Shown here piece by piece: positions 1-9,918 of a stretch of 64,000 nucleotides of DNA. The DNA is from Pseudaquidulcibacter saccharophilus (GTDB lineage Bacteria > Pseudomonadota > Alphaproteobacteria > Caulobacterales > Aquidulcibacteraceae): the NCBI RefSeq assembly GCF_019455445.1, contig NZ_JAHWUS010000002.1:496001-560000 (forward strand), read 5' to 3'. Numbering within the stretch: position 1 is the stretch's first letter; the number at the start of each line of letters is the position of its first letter. A program made the translations under genes and the position numbers. The notes under the pieces are model-generated. The model was not told the DNA's origin and ran no database searches. It saw only the letters and a program-made list of their open reading frames with translations.

Positions 1-540
1 AGTTTGAGGATCAAGATTTCCAGTTGGCTCATCAGCAAGCAATAATTTTGGATGATTTACCAAAGCACGACCAATGGCAACACGCTGCTGCTCGCCACCT
101 GATAATTGCGCTGGCAGATGTTTCACACGCGCACCTAAACCCAACAATTCAAGCAATTCAACCGCTCTTTTATTAGCTATATCACGCGAATGACCAGCAA
201 TTAACATTGGAAGTGCAATATTTTCGCATGCATCCAGTTCCGGCAGTAGGTTGTGAAACTGATAAACAAAGCCCATTTTATCACGACGAACTTTTGTTCT
301 TTCATTATCATTAAGGGATGAAACATCTTGCCCTAATATTGATATTTTCCCACCTTGAGTTTCTTCCAATAAGCCAACAGAATGTAATAACGAAGATTTG
401 CCAGAACCTGAAGGGCCAATTAGTCCGATTATTTCGCCTTTGCGGATTGTAAAATCAACGCCTCGCAAAACTTCTAATACGCCTGCTTGTGTGGAATAAG
501 AACGAATTAAGCCTTCGGTTTTTAATATAACCTCACTCAT
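1..540 (-). CDS. lolD: Lipoprotein-release ABC transporter ATPase LolD (3' end outside window)
   Basis: ATPase of the LolCDE inner-membrane complex, which extracts mature lipoproteins and hands them to LolA. The visible 180 residues run from the ATG at 540 and leave the window still open, so the C-terminus is missing. The Walker A motif GPSGSGKS, the Q-loop region (FVYQFHNLLPEL), the ABC signature LSGGEQQR and the Walker B stretch LLLADEPTGNLD are all readable. Many ABC ATPases share these motifs; the assignment to LolD rests on the gene overlapping lolC by 8 bp (ATGAGTGA), which implies translational coupling. Nothing looks damaged in the visible part. Confidence 0.93.
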   Translation of the reverse strand, partial: MSEVILKTEGLIRSYSTQAGVLEVLRGVDFTIRKGEIIGLIGPSGSGKSSLLHSVGLLEETQGGKISILGQDVSSLNDNERTKVRRDKMGFVYQFHNLLPELDACENIALPMLIAGHSRDIANKRAVELLELLGLGARVKHLPAQLSGGEQQRVAIGRALVNHPKLLLADEPTGNLDPQT

Positions 541-1813
541 AACGAAGTGCCTCCACAGGGTCGAGACGTGCAGCACGCCATGCAGGTGGTAATGTAACTA
601 AAACACTCATGATAAGGGAGAAGCTAGCAACGATTACAACCTCGCTCCATTCAACATGAGCAGGAATTTGTTTCAAAAAATATACTTCAGATGGAAACAC
701 TGGGCCAAAAACCATTTCAACAATTTTTTGTATCGTATGGATATTTAAACAAAACAAAGTGCCAGCAACGACCCCAAAAAGGGTTCCCAAAATTCCAATA
801 CTTGCACCAATCATCAAAAATATACGCATTATTGCGCCTTGTGATGCACCAATTGTACGTAATACCGCAATATCACGCCCTTTATTTTTAACAAGCATAA
901 CAAGGCCCGAAATAATATTTAATGCCGCAATTACAACCAGCATCATTAAAATTAGTCGCATTACAGCACGTTCCACACCAAGTGCGGAAACTAGACTCTC
1001 TGAATGCTGACGCCAGTCCGTAATAATTGTGTTTGGCAGAAGCTTAGAAAATTGAGCCATTACTGGTTCAGTATTATCAGGATTATCAAGTCGCGCCTCG
1101 ACCATTTCAACAACGCCTTCACGACCAAAAAACAATTGAGCCTGCTCTAAAGGCATATAAATTAGGCTATTGTCATATTCGCTCATGCCAACATCAAAAA
1201 TTGCGCCAACCTTATATTCTTTGCTTACAGGCGCCGCACCAAATGCAGTAACCGCGCCAGAAGGTGAAACAAGGTTTATATAATCGCCTTGTAACAAGTT
1301 AAGGTCGCTGGCAAGACCTGAACCAATGGCAATCTCATCGCCGCCATATTCACCCTTGCCATAATTATTTAAGCTACCGCCGATAATATTTTTTGAAACC
1401 ATATCAAGCTTCATTAAATCGCTACGCTCGGTACCTTGAACCATTGCGCCACGTGTTGCACCAGCATTGCCAACCGCCAATACTTGCCCCTGTGTGAGCC
1501 TTGTAAGCGATTTAACACCAGTTATTTTGCCAGCATCACGAACAAAGTTATCGACCATAGGCGGGGTTAAGCCACGTGTATCAACAAACACATGTCCATT
1601 AACACCAAGAACCCGATTAAGAAGCTCGGTCCTGAAGCCGTTCATCACGCTCATAACAATGATAAGCACAGCAACCGCCAACAAAATCCCAAAAAAGCTG
1701 ATTGTCGAAATAAGCGTCACCCCGCCATTTTCCTTTTTGGCACGTAAATAACGCATGGCAATTTTTCGTTCCCATTCGCCAAAAGGTTTTGGGGCAATTG
1801 TTACTTCACTCAT
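533..1813 (-). CDS. lolC: Lipoprotein-releasing system permease LolC/LolE
   Basis: Inner-membrane permease subunit of the lipoprotein-release transporter, 426 aa from the chosen start. A hydrophobic segment near residues 30-55 ([19 protein letters not shown]) is followed by a large periplasmic domain and three C-terminal membrane segments of the FtsX-like permease domain, ending in the typical [15 protein letters not shown]. Alphaproteobacteria usually carry one LolC/E-type protein that forms a homodimer, and only one is seen here. I chose the ATG at 1813 because it forms an ATGA overlap with the proS stop; an in-frame start at 1825 would add four residues. It sits in a tight proS-lolC-lolD unit. 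Confidence 0.93.
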   Translation of the reverse strand: MSEVTIAPKPFGEWERKIAMRYLRAKKENGGVTLISTISFFGILLAVAVLIIVMSVMNGFRTELLNRVLGVNGHVFVDTRGLTPPMVDNFVRDAGKITGVKSLTRLTQGQVLAVGNAGATRGAMVQGTERSDLMKLDMVSKNIIGGSLNNYGKGEYGGDEIAIGSGLASDLNLLQGDYINLVSPSGAVTAFGAAPVSKEYKVGAIFDVGMSEYDNSLIYMPLEQAQLFFGREGVVEMVEARLDNPDNTEPVMAQFSKLLPNTIITDWRQHSESLVSALGVERAVMRLILMMLVVIAALNIISGLVMLVKNKGRDIAVLRTIGASQGAIMRIFLMIGASIGILGTLFGVVAGTLFCLNIHTIQKIVEMVFGPVFPSEVYFLKQIPAHVEWSEVVIVASFSLIMSVLVTLPPAWRAARLDPVEALRYE

Positions 1814-3147
1814 GCCTTTAACCACGTTTCAAATTCAGTAATTGGAATTTCTTTTTTCTCTTGTGTTTTGCGATCTTTAATTTCTATAACGCCATTTTGG
1901 ATGCCGCGTGGACCAATTGTAATTTGGGTTGGAACACCAATTAAGTCCATCGTAGCAAATTTTGCGCCTGCACGTTCATTGCGGTCATCATAAAGTGGTT
2001 CACGGCCTGCTTTTAATGCAATATCATAAAGTTTATCACAAAGTGCATCACATTCTGCGTCACCAGATTTTAGATTTATAATACCCAAATCAAATGGTGT
2101 AATTTCTTTTGGCCAAACAATACCATTTTCATCATGACTAGCTTCGATAATTGCACCCACAAGACGTGACACACCAATGCCATATGAACCCATTTGCGCA
2201 TTAATTTCTTTGCCCTCTGGCCCCATTATTTTCGCACCCATTGGCTTTGAATATTTTTCGCCAAAGAAGAAAATATGACCAACTTCGATACCACGACCTT
2301 CGCGACGACGCTCTTCTGGAACTTTGGCTTTGAATTCAGCATCATCATGCATTTCATCGGTGGCAGCATAGGACTGAAGAACCTCATTGAACAATTCTTC
2401 GCGCTGTTTACGACCAGTATCAGTATTGGAAAAATCAATTTCAGCATTAGCCCAATCGCGCTCTTCATAAATTGCGTCATAAAATACGCCGCTTTCACCA
2501 GTTGGTGCAAGAATAATGAATTCATGACTTAAATCACCGCCAATTGGACCGGTGTCAGCGCGCATCGGAACACCGCGTAAACCCATACGTTGGAATGTAC
2601 GCAAATATGCAAGGAACATTTTACGATATGAATCACGGGCACCATTCTCATCAATATCAAAAGAATAGGCATCTTTCATAAGGAATTCGCGGCCACGCAT
2701 AACGCCAAAACGTGGACGAATTTCATCGCGGAACTTCCATTGAATATTGTAGAGATTCAACGGCAAATCCTTGTATGAACGCACATAGGTTCTGAAAACA
2801 TCGGTTACGACTTCTTCGGCGGTCGGTCCGAATAAAAGATCGCGCTCATGGCGGTCTTTTATGCGTAGCATCTCAAGACCATAGTCATCATAACGACCTG
2901 ATTCACGCCACAAATCCGCACCCTGCATAGTTGGCATCAAAAGCTCTATCGCACCAGCATTATTCTGTTCTTCACGAATAATATTCTCAATTTTCTTTAG
3001 CACCTTCAAGCCAAAGGGGAGCCAAACATAAACGCCGGCCGATTGCTGCTTGATAAGACCTGCACGCAACATAAGTTGGTGAGATACAATTTGTGCCTCT
3101 TTAGGGGTTTCTTTGAGAACAGGAAGAAAATAGCGCGTCAGGCGCAT
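1810..3147 (-). CDS. proS: Prolyl-tRNA synthetase, short alphaproteobacterial type
   Basis: Charges tRNA-Pro with proline in the cytoplasm. At 445 aa it is the compact form that lacks the roughly 180-residue INS editing domain found between motifs 2 and 3 in the E. coli enzyme, so mischarged Ala-tRNA-Pro would have to be cleared in trans. Class II motif 2 ([20 protein letters not shown]) and motif 3 ([13 protein letters not shown]) are present, followed by a C-terminal anticodon-binding domain (about residues 345-445). The N-terminus [18 protein letters not shown] is standard. The stop overlaps the lolC start (ATGA). A terminator lies upstream, after mce, so proS probably has its own promoter between about 3150 and 3190. 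Confidence 0.97.
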   Translation of the reverse strand: MRLTRYFLPVLKETPKEAQIVSHQLMLRAGLIKQQSAGVYVWLPFGLKVLKKIENIIREEQNNAGAIELLMPTMQGADLWRESGRYDDYGLEMLRIKDRHERDLLFGPTAEEVVTDVFRTYVRSYKDLPLNLYNIQWKFRDEIRPRFGVMRGREFLMKDAYSFDIDENGARDSYRKMFLAYLRTFQRMGLRGVPMRADTGPIGGDLSHEFIILAPTGESGVFYDAIYEERDWANAEIDFSNTDTGRKQREELFNEVLQSYAATDEMHDDAEFKAKVPEERRREGRGIEVGHIFFFGEKYSKPMGAKIMGPEGKEINAQMGSYGIGVSRLVGAIIEASHDENGIVWPKEITPFDLGIINLKSGDAECDALCDKLYDIALKAGREPLYDDRNERAGAKFATMDLIGVPTQITIGPRGIQNGVIEIKDRKTQEKKEIPITEFETWLKA

Positions 3148-3191
3148 GTTAAGCCTCTTTGAAAAAATTTAAAACGAGTAGCCATTAATAC

Positions 3192-3224
3192 AAAAAGGAT
3201 TAGCCAAAAGACAGTGGCTAATCC
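3192..3224 (-). terminator. Intrinsic terminator after mce
   Basis: GGATTAGCC at 3197-3205 and GGCTAATCC at 3216-3224 form a perfect 9-bp stem with a 10-nt loop. Read on the minus strand it is followed directly by TTTTT. It lies between the mce stop and the proS start, so it separates the rnj-mce unit from proS-lolC-lolD. Confidence 0.8.
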
Positions 3225-3255
3225 AGTTTGTTTCGCATTTATTGCAATAGATTAA

Positions 3256-3678
3256 TTAATGGCCCTTTGGCGGTTCCATCAATTCAACCAAAACACTGTT
3301 AGAATTCTTTGGATGAATAAATATGATTAGAGTTCCATGTGCGCCAATACGAGGTTCATTCAATACTGTTGCACCCTCCGCAATAGCCTCTTCGCGTGCC
3401 TTATGAACGTCATCAACCTCAAAACATAAATGATGCTGGCCGCCAGCAGGGTTTTTCTCAAGAAACTTACGAATTGGTGATTTTTCACCCAATGGTTCAA
3501 TAAGTTCAATTTGTGAATTAGCGACATTTACGAAAGAATATTTAACACCCTGTGTTTCCATTTCACCAATTGGCGTAATATCTTTATCTTCTACGCCATA
3601 AAGTGTTTTATAGGTCTTCCAAGCTTCTTCTATTGAAGGGACAGCGATACCAACGTGATTTAGTCTTCCGATTTTCAT
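3256..3678 (-). CDS. mce: Methylmalonyl-CoA epimerase
   Basis: Interconverts (S)- and (R)-methylmalonyl-CoA, linking propionyl-CoA carboxylase to methylmalonyl-CoA mutase. The protein is 140 aa, the usual length for this vicinal-oxygen-chelate fold with two beta-alpha-beta-beta-beta units. Expected metal ligands are visible: His8 (LNHVGIAV), the His pair 82-83 (GGQHHLCFEVDD) and Glu132 (LVELMEP). Glu48-type residues cannot be assigned by eye. The gene lies 10 bp downstream of rnj, the usual alphaproteobacterial order. Its pathway partner pccB is found at 46179-47711 in the same window; no mutase is in view. Confidence 0.95.
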   Translation of the reverse strand: MKIGRLNHVGIAVPSIEEAWKTYKTLYGVEDKDITPIGEMETQGVKYSFVNVANSQIELIEPLGEKSPIRKFLEKNPAGGQHHLCFEVDDVHKAREEAIAEGATVLNEPRIGAHGTLIIFIHPKNSNSVLVELMEPPKGH

Positions 3679-3688
3679 TTATATACCC

Positions 3689-5353
3689 CTATACGACCAT
3701 TACCATAACTTCGACCATTGGCTTCTTTTTGATAATGTCAAAAATATTTTTGCGAATTGTACGAACAATTTTATTTTCGCAATATTCTTCATCAAGTCGT
3801 TCCGCAATAGTCAATTTGTCTATGGTTCTTTCGGCAATATCGGCAATAACATCCAATGTGTCACCCAAAGGCTCACCATTTTTATCAGCAATACCTCGCG
3901 CACGGACATCAGGGCCGCCAACAATTCGGCCCTTTTTATCAAAGCTTACCATAATAACAATTACGCCATTTTCGCCAATCTTGCTTCTTTCGCGAAGTAT
4001 TTCAGCGCCTTGTGCAATAATCGTGTTACCGTCGACATAGAGCCTACCATTAGGAACTTCATCGACAATCATTGGTCCATTTGGTGCAATTTGTACCATT
4101 TCTCCATTACGTGGCGTAATCGTCTCTTTAATTTGCAAAGATTTAGCAAGCCTTGCATGCTCAATTAAATGTCTTCTTTCACCGTGGGTTGGTATGGCAA
4201 TTTGAGGACGTACCCATGAATACATTTGCGCCAATTCATCGCGACAAGGATGCCCAGATACATGGATTGCCCGCTCGTGAGCGGTTACAACTTCAACACC
4301 AGCAAGCATGAAATCATTTATAAGATCATAAATATCGCGCTCGTTACCGGGAATTTCTCGTGAAGAGAAAATAACCGTGTCCCCCTGCCCCATATTTAAA
4401 CTTGGATGTTTGCCTTGTGCAATCCTTTTTAATGCGGCCCTTGGCTCTCCCTGTGAGCCGGTACAAAGATATAATATTTCATTATCTTTATAGGTTGATG
4501 CTTTTTCTGGTTCTACAAAAACAGTATCAGTTATTATTCCAACCTTACGCGCCGCACCAACAACACGAACCATTGAACGACCCAATAAACAAACCGCCCG
4601 TCCACTTTGTTTTGCAGCCTCAACCCCACTAAGCACGCGGGCGACATTAGAAGCAAAACATGCAATAGCAACTTTTCCTTTTTGTTCAGACACAAGTTTT
4701 ATTAACTCTTTACGGACGGCACCCTCAGAACCGCTTTGCCCTTCAACAAATACGTTTGTTGAATCACAAACCATTGCTAAAACACCATCGTCCCCCATTT
4801 GGGTAAGTGTTTTTACATCGATATTTTCGCCAACAATTGGATCTGGGTCAACTTTCCAGTCGCCAGTATGGAAAACAACACCAAGCGGAGTGGTAATTTT
4901 GAGACCATTTGGCTCGGGTATAGAATGCGTAATAGTTACATATTCAACAATAAATGGTTCAAGGTTTATTTCGCCTTTTAAAGGAACAACATTCAATTCA
5001 ACTTTATCAATTAAATTATGTTCGCGTAATTTATCCTTGATAAGTTCGGCAGTAAACGGAGTTGCATAAAGCGGTGCTTCTAGTTTTTCCCACAAATGAC
5101 CAAGTGCGCCAATATGGTCTTCATGCGCATGAGTAAGAACAACACCAATAATATCTTCTTTCACACCCGTTAGGAATTCGGGATCAGGCAAAATTACTTC
5201 AACACCAGGAATATGTTGTTCAGACGCAAAGGTCACCCCACAATCGACAACTATCCATTTTCGATTTTCTTCAGTTCCAAAACCATAGGCATTCAAGTTC
5301 ATACCGATTTCATTTGAACCGCCAAGTGGCAAAAATACTAGACTATTTTGCAA
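3689..5353 (-). CDS. rnj: Ribonuclease J
   Basis: Metallo-beta-lactamase/beta-CASP nuclease with 5' exonuclease and endonuclease activity in rRNA maturation and mRNA decay. The zinc-binding motif THAHEDHIGAL is present, as are the beta-CASP region (roughly residues 210-350) and a C-terminal RMMBL segment (GHPCRDELAQMYSWVRPQ). I propose the TTG at 5353: it gives MQNSLVFLPLGGSNEIGMN, which matches the usual family N-terminus, and is preceded at a good distance by GGGAGATGGGAT. In-frame ATGs at 5386 and 5413 would add 11 or 20 hydrophobic residues and lack a clear ribosome binding site. It precedes mce with a 10-bp gap. Only the start is uncertain. Confidence 0.94.
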   Translation of the reverse strand: MQNSLVFLPLGGSNEIGMNLNAYGFGTEENRKWIVVDCGVTFASEQHIPGVEVILPDPEFLTGVKEDIIGVVLTHAHEDHIGALGHLWEKLEAPLYATPFTAELIKDKLREHNLIDKVELNVVPLKGEINLEPFIVEYVTITHSIPEPNGLKITTPLGVVFHTGDWKVDPDPIVGENIDVKTLTQMGDDGVLAMVCDSTNVFVEGQSGSEGAVRKELIKLVSEQKGKVAIACFASNVARVLSGVEAAKQSGRAVCLLGRSMVRVVGAARKVGIITDTVFVEPEKASTYKDNEILYLCTGSQGEPRAALKRIAQGKHPSLNMGQGDTVIFSSREIPGNERDIYDLINDFMLAGVEVVTAHERAIHVSGHPCRDELAQMYSWVRPQIAIPTHGERRHLIEHARLAKSLQIKETITPRNGEMVQIAPNGPMIVDEVPNGRLYVDGNTIIAQGAEILRERSKIGENGVIVIMVSFDKKGRIVGGPDVRARGIADKNGEPLGDTLDVIADIAERTIDKLTIAERLDEEYCENKIVRTIRKNIFDIIKKKPMVEVMVMVV

Positions 5354-5443
5354 TAACTTATCCCATCTCCCAATATATATGGGCATGAATAGTATTATAT
5401 ATGGAAAATGCAATCACCAAATGTCTGATTACGATTATAGATT

Positions 5444-6151
5444 TCAGTCTGATACTTTTAGACATCTATTGGGTGTTTTTATAATTTCATCAAGCTTTTC
5501 AATGGCTGACAACGCGCGCTCTTTGAACATATAACCACTCGAAGCCAAGATATCTTTTTGCAAAAGCACAACACCATTAGCATCAATAACACCAATTTTA
5601 AAGGTAGAGCCGTTAACTCCACCCAAATCTTCTGCAAGATTGCCAGGAATCATAATTCCTTTTGATTCGGATGAAAAAATCTCTGGTTTAGAGTTTCTAA
5701 TATTTTCTGTTATAGGAAACGTATATTTTTCACCATCAATCCCAATTATTCGCCAAGAAGTAATTTTTTGAATTTGCTCATTTTTGAAATTTATCGGAAT
5801 TACTTCCAATGAATCAAGTTGTGATTCAACACTTCCACTAACTTCACTGACGCGCCAAGACAGTTTTACCGCTAGCGACGCATGGTTATTATTTGTTTGT
5901 TGTTCTTGGTTGGAATTTAATTCATCTGGGAAATCCATTGTTTTCCATTGAATGATACGAAACTTTGGTCCCTTGCCAATATATTGTCTGGCACGTAATC
6001 CAGACTTACCAAAACTTCCGCCAACATCAATAAAACATAGTTTACGTTCTTCTATGTCTTTGGTTTTTGTATTAAAATTGCAACCTGTTAAAAATGCACA
6101 AAGCATAATCGAAGTTAACGATAAAACATTTCTTTTAACTAAAAGCTGCAC
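5444..6151 (-). CDS. Orphan lipoprotein of unknown function
   Basis: 235 aa starting at GTG. An N-terminal signal peptide with basic residues (KR at 6-7), a hydrophobic core and the lipobox LTGC (Cys24) marks a lipoprotein, probably exported and lipidated. The rest has no motif I recognise: a Gln/Asn-rich patch near residues 80-90 (NSNQEQQTNNN) and a mostly beta-like region that mentions no catalytic signature. It lies between birA and rnj, the place where most alphaproteobacteria keep coaX, type III pantothenate kinase; this protein has none of the CoaX motifs. It is very AT-rich and has its own 90-bp AT-rich upstream gap. I do not assign a function. Confidence 0.75.
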   Translation of the reverse strand: MQLLVKRNVLSLTSIMLCAFLTGCNFNTKTKDIEERKLCFIDVGGSFGKSGLRARQYIGKGPKFRIIQWKTMDFPDELNSNQEQQTNNNHASLAVKLSWRVSEVSGSVESQLDSLEVIPINFKNEQIQKITSWRIIGIDGEKYTFPITENIRNSKPEIFSSESKGIMIPGNLAEDLGGVNGSTFKIGVIDANGVVLLQKDILASSGYMFKERALSAIEKLDEIIKTPNRCLKVSD

Positions 6152-6242
6152 TTAAAATACTCACATTGATAATTTTCGCTGTTTTACTTTAGAAGCAAAT
6201 AAAATCAAGTAATATTAAATATTAAATATTATGCATAGAACT

Positions 6243-6965
6243 CTATAATAACATTTCACCAGCATTTATTTTAATGACTTCACCGTTATCATTGCGCAAT
6301 ATTATTTCTCCACATGGCGAAATATCAATCAATTTGCCATTTATTGTGGCATTACCTTGAACTATTTCAATGTTCTTATTTATTTTAAAGGCGAATTTTT
6401 TCCATTTCTCAATTACGTGCCCGGAACCAAATTGTTCCCAGTACGACAAGTTTATTGCGAATTTTTGCATAAAATTATGTAAGATTTTCATCTTATCTAA
6501 ACCAGGAATAGGGTTTTCTAGGCAATCCTTCATTGCAATCGTACCATATTCATTAATTATTGGTGCGTGCATGACATTTAGCCCCACACCTATAACCAAC
6601 TGTACAATTCCACCTTTTATTTGGCTTTCAAGCAAGATTCCACTTATTTTCTTGCAATCAACCAAAATATCATTGGGCCATTTTAATGCAATTCTATTCT
6701 TATCAATGAATTCGCTTAATGTTTCAAACAATGAATATGAAACAACAAAGCTAAGAGTAGCTATAATAGCTGGATCTTGATTAAATTCATAAATACCGCT
6801 TGCAAAAAGGTTACCTTCTAAACCTTGCCATTGCCGCCCTCTTCGGCCACGACCGTTTGTTTGCTCATCTGCAACTACCCAAAAAGGCAACGCCTCGCCC
6901 GATTGGGCAAGGCGTATAACCTCATCATTAGTTGAGCCTACATGCTTTAAGTGAATAATTCTCAC
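6243..6965 (-). CDS. birA: Biotin--[acetyl-CoA-carboxylase] ligase
   Basis: Attaches biotin to the carrier protein of biotin-dependent carboxylases through biotinyl-AMP. 240 aa, so it is the monofunctional ligase without the N-terminal helix-turn-helix repressor domain. The biotinyl-AMP loop GRGRRGRQW is near residues 39-47 and KWPNDILVDCKKISGILLE near 95-113. A small C-terminal beta domain follows. It starts with GTG overlapping the nuoN stop by 4 bp (GTGA), so it belongs at the tail of the nuo operon, as in other alphaproteobacteria. A plausible client in the window is the propionyl-CoA carboxylase complex represented by pccB. Confidence 0.95.
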   Translation of the reverse strand: MRIIHLKHVGSTNDEVIRLAQSGEALPFWVVADEQTNGRGRRGRQWQGLEGNLFASGIYEFNQDPAIIATLSFVVSYSLFETLSEFIDKNRIALKWPNDILVDCKKISGILLESQIKGGIVQLVIGVGLNVMHAPIINEYGTIAMKDCLENPIPGLDKMKILHNFMQKFAINLSYWEQFGSGHVIEKWKKFAFKINKNIEIVQGNATINGKLIDISPCGEIILRNDNGEVIKINAGEMLL

Positions 6966-8407
6966 TTAAAGAAATGTCCGGCTGCCATAGAAGCAGTATA
7001 AATTAGACCAATAAATGGAGTAAGCAACGCGATCATTAAAGTAACCCCAGTTACTGTAACTTTTGTTGTTGCAAGCCCGCCAACGATCTCAACACTTGGT
7101 TCATCAAACCAAACAACTTTAAGAACACGAAGGTAGTAAAACGCTGAAATTACTGATGCAATTACCAAAATAAGCGCCAAAGGCATTACGCCACCATCAA
7201 CCGCAGCAATAAAAATCTGGAACTTACCAAAGAAACCTAAAAGCGGTGGGATACCGGTTATTGAGAAGAACATAATGGTCAATGCAAGTGACAGCAACGG
7301 ACGCTGTTTAGACAGGCCAGAATAACCAGAAATTTTTGTAATTTCCTTGCCTTTAGCATCACGCATTGAAAGCAAAACACCAAACATACCAACAGATGTA
7401 ATCGCATAAATTGCAGTAAACAGAAGCAATGCAGATGGCCCGTATACCGGACCAGCAGCAATAGCAACCATTGCATAACCCATGTTCAAAATTGATGAAT
7501 ACGCAAGAAGCCGTTTCATGTTAGTTTGTTGTAGTGCAAAAATAGCGCCGACAAACATTGAAAGCACAGCCATTATCGAAACAACGTCACGCCATTGCGA
7601 TACAACTTCACCAAATGCCTCAAATAAGAAACGCCCCAATAAAATTGCCGCCGCCATTTTTGGTGCAGTTGCAAAAAATGCCGTAGATGGAGTTGGCGCA
7701 CCTTCGTAAACATCTGGTGTCCACATGTGAAATGGCGCAACAGACATTTTAAATGCGATACCAGAAAGAACAAAAACCATACCAAAGATTAGGCCAACAT
7801 TACTGGTATCTTTGGCAATAGTCATAAGTTTTCCAAAGTTTATGGTTCCGGTAAAACCGTAAATCAGAGAAACACCATATAGCAGAATACCAGAAGACAA
7901 TGCACCAAGTACAAAATATTTAAGGCCAGCTTCTGAAGACTTACGATCATCACGTGCATAAGCAGCAAGAACATATAGTGCAAGCGATTGAAGTTCCACG
8001 CCCATGTATACGGCTAGTAAATCATGCGCTGAAACCATTACATACATGCCCAAAACGGCAAGTAACGCCAAAACTGGATATTCCGGTTTTTCTAAATTTC
8101 GTTCGGCAAGATAATCAGCGCTCAATAGTATGGCGCATGCAGCAGTTAAAGCAATTATTAGTTTTGCAAAACCACCGAAGGCATCAACAACGTATGACCC
8201 GTTGAATAATACTTGTGCATTATCCGGTGCATGTTGAACACCAAGGAAGCCAGCAACCAATAAAACCACAACCGACAAATAGGTAATGGCGCGGTATGCA
8301 CTCTTTGAAACAAATGCCCCCATTAAAACCAATAGCATTGCGCCAACCGCAATTACCAATTCTGGCGTCATAAAGGCTAAATCATGTGTTACGCTTGCAA
8401 GGTTCAT
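6962..8407 (-). CDS. nuoN: NADH-quinone oxidoreductase subunit N
   Basis: One of three antiporter-like proton-channel subunits of complex I in the inner membrane. 481 aa with about 14 predicted membrane helices. The Proton_antipo_M core includes the SAHDLLAVYMGVELQSLALYV region carrying the conserved transmembrane Glu, and the Lys-containing helices (GIAFKMSVAPFHMWTPDVYEGAPTPSTAF). The gene follows nuoM after 16 bp and overlaps birA by 4 bp. Nothing is unusual in length or motif content. Confidence 0.97.
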   Translation of the reverse strand: MNLASVTHDLAFMTPELVIAVGAMLLVLMGAFVSKSAYRAITYLSVVVLLVAGFLGVQHAPDNAQVLFNGSYVVDAFGGFAKLIIALTAACAILLSADYLAERNLEKPEYPVLALLAVLGMYVMVSAHDLLAVYMGVELQSLALYVLAAYARDDRKSSEAGLKYFVLGALSSGILLYGVSLIYGFTGTINFGKLMTIAKDTSNVGLIFGMVFVLSGIAFKMSVAPFHMWTPDVYEGAPTPSTAFFATAPKMAAAILLGRFLFEAFGEVVSQWRDVVSIMAVLSMFVGAIFALQQTNMKRLLAYSSILNMGYAMVAIAAGPVYGPSALLLFTAIYAITSVGMFGVLLSMRDAKGKEITKISGYSGLSKQRPLLSLALTIMFFSITGIPPLLGFFGKFQIFIAAVDGGVMPLALILVIASVISAFYYLRVLKVVWFDEPSVEIVGGLATTKVTVTGVTLMIALLTPFIGLIYTASMAAGHFFK

Positions 8408-8423
8408 GTTTTTTACCGCTTGC

Positions 8424-9914
8424 CTATTTAATTGCTGTCAAAACTTGGGTTGAAAGAAATTCCACTGATTTATCAGTAAAATCTAAAATCAATCCCGGTT
8501 TAAAACCTAAAATCAGTGTACCAATAATCAGTGGCAAGAATACAAGAACTTCACGCCAGTTCATATCAGTAATAGTTTCAAGTTTAGGATTAGTAATTGG
8601 TCCGAAAACCGTTTTACGATACATTGTAAGCATGTATGCAGCAGAGAAAATCACACCAGATGCCGCAAATAATGCAACTATGCGGTTGTCTAGGAAAGTA
8701 CCCTGCATTGTCAAAACTTCGCCAATAAAGCCAGAGGTACCAGGTAAACCAACGTTGCCCATAGTAAATAGCATAAAGACTGCAGCATAAATTGGCATGC
8801 GGTTCACAAGACCACCATAAAACGCGATTTCACGTGTATGCATACGATCGTAAATAACACCAATACACAAGAACAACGCACTCGCGATAAAGCCGTGGCT
8901 TAACATCTGGAACATTGCACCTTGTAGGCCAATTTTATTGAATGCAAAAATACCCATCGTTACAAAACCCATATGGGCAATTGATGAATATGCAATCAAT
9001 TTTTTGATATCAACCTGACGGAATGCTACCAATGAAGTATAGATAATCGCTATTATACTCATGGTGTAAACCAATGGTTGGAAATATAATGATGCATCTG
9101 GGAACATTGGCAATGAGAAACGGATAAGACCGTAACCACCCATTTTCAAAAGCACGCCTGCAAGAATAACCGAGCCAGCAGTTGGTGCTTCAACGTGTGC
9201 ATCAGGCAACCAAGTATGAACAGGCCACATCGGCATTTTTACTGCAAACGATGCAAAGAATGCTAACCACAACAATTTTTGAACTGCTGGGTCAAAATGG
9301 AAGGTCTGAAGATCAGGTATATAAGAGGTTTTTGTTTTAACGATTATATATGCAACCGCTACAAGCATAAACAACGAACCTAGCAATGTATAAAGAAAGA
9401 ATTTATACGCTGCATAAAAACGGTTCTTGCCACCCCAGATACCAATAATAAGATACATTGGAATAAGACCAGCTTCAAACAATACGTAGAAAAGCACGAG
9501 GTCAGTTGCAGTAAATACACCAATCATCATGCTTTCAAGAACTAAGAAAGCGATAAAATACTCAACAACGCGTTTCTCAACCGATTTCCAACTTGCAATA
9601 ACACAAAGCGGAAGAAGGAAGGTTGTTAAAAGAACCAAAAGTACAGAAAGACCATCAACGCCAAGCGAATAATGAATGACACCAAACCAAGGAACATTCT
9701 CTACAAATTGCATAGCAGTTTCTTTGGTGTTGAAATCCATCACCATTTTCACTGATAAAGCGAATGTAACAAGTGAAACTAAAAGAGCAGTTACACGTGC
9801 AAAGCCAGCATTCTTATCTGAGCTTCCTTTTGAAATACCCGCAACAAGCGCAATTAAAACTGCACCAATTGTTGGAAGCCAAGTAATTAACGAAAGGATA
9901 GGTAAATTAGACAT
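8424..9914 (-). CDS. nuoM: NADH-quinone oxidoreductase subunit M
   Basis: Antiporter-like proton-pumping subunit of complex I. 496 aa, about 14 membrane helices. Motifs seen: [16 protein letters not shown] with the conserved Glu of helix 5, [21 protein letters not shown], and the helix 7-8 stretch [20 protein letters not shown] that contains the pumping Lys and a broken-helix proline. It starts 4 bp after nuoL and has a purine-rich site (AAAGGATAA) upstream, so it is probably translationally linked to nuoL. Confidence 0.97.
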   Translation of the reverse strand: MSNLPILSLITWLPTIGAVLIALVAGISKGSSDKNAGFARVTALLVSLVTFALSVKMVMDFNTKETAMQFVENVPWFGVIHYSLGVDGLSVLLVLLTTFLLPLCVIASWKSVEKRVVEYFIAFLVLESMMIGVFTATDLVLFYVLFEAGLIPMYLIIGIWGGKNRFYAAYKFFLYTLLGSLFMLVAVAYIIVKTKTSYIPDLQTFHFDPAVQKLLWLAFFASFAVKMPMWPVHTWLPDAHVEAPTAGSVILAGVLLKMGGYGLIRFSLPMFPDASLYFQPLVYTMSIIAIIYTSLVAFRQVDIKKLIAYSSIAHMGFVTMGIFAFNKIGLQGAMFQMLSHGFIASALFLCIGVIYDRMHTREIAFYGGLVNRMPIYAAVFMLFTMGNVGLPGTSGFIGEVLTMQGTFLDNRIVALFAASGVIFSAAYMLTMYRKTVFGPITNPKLETITDMNWREVLVFLPLIIGTLILGFKPGLILDFTDKSVEFLSTQVLTAIK

Positions 9915-9918
9915 TATC

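Noticed and set aside
6170-6242. AT-rich repeat (TAAATAT-type) between birA and the orphan lipoprotein gene
   Set aside because: Short low-complexity AT tract; likely promoter DNA and not enough for a repeat feature.
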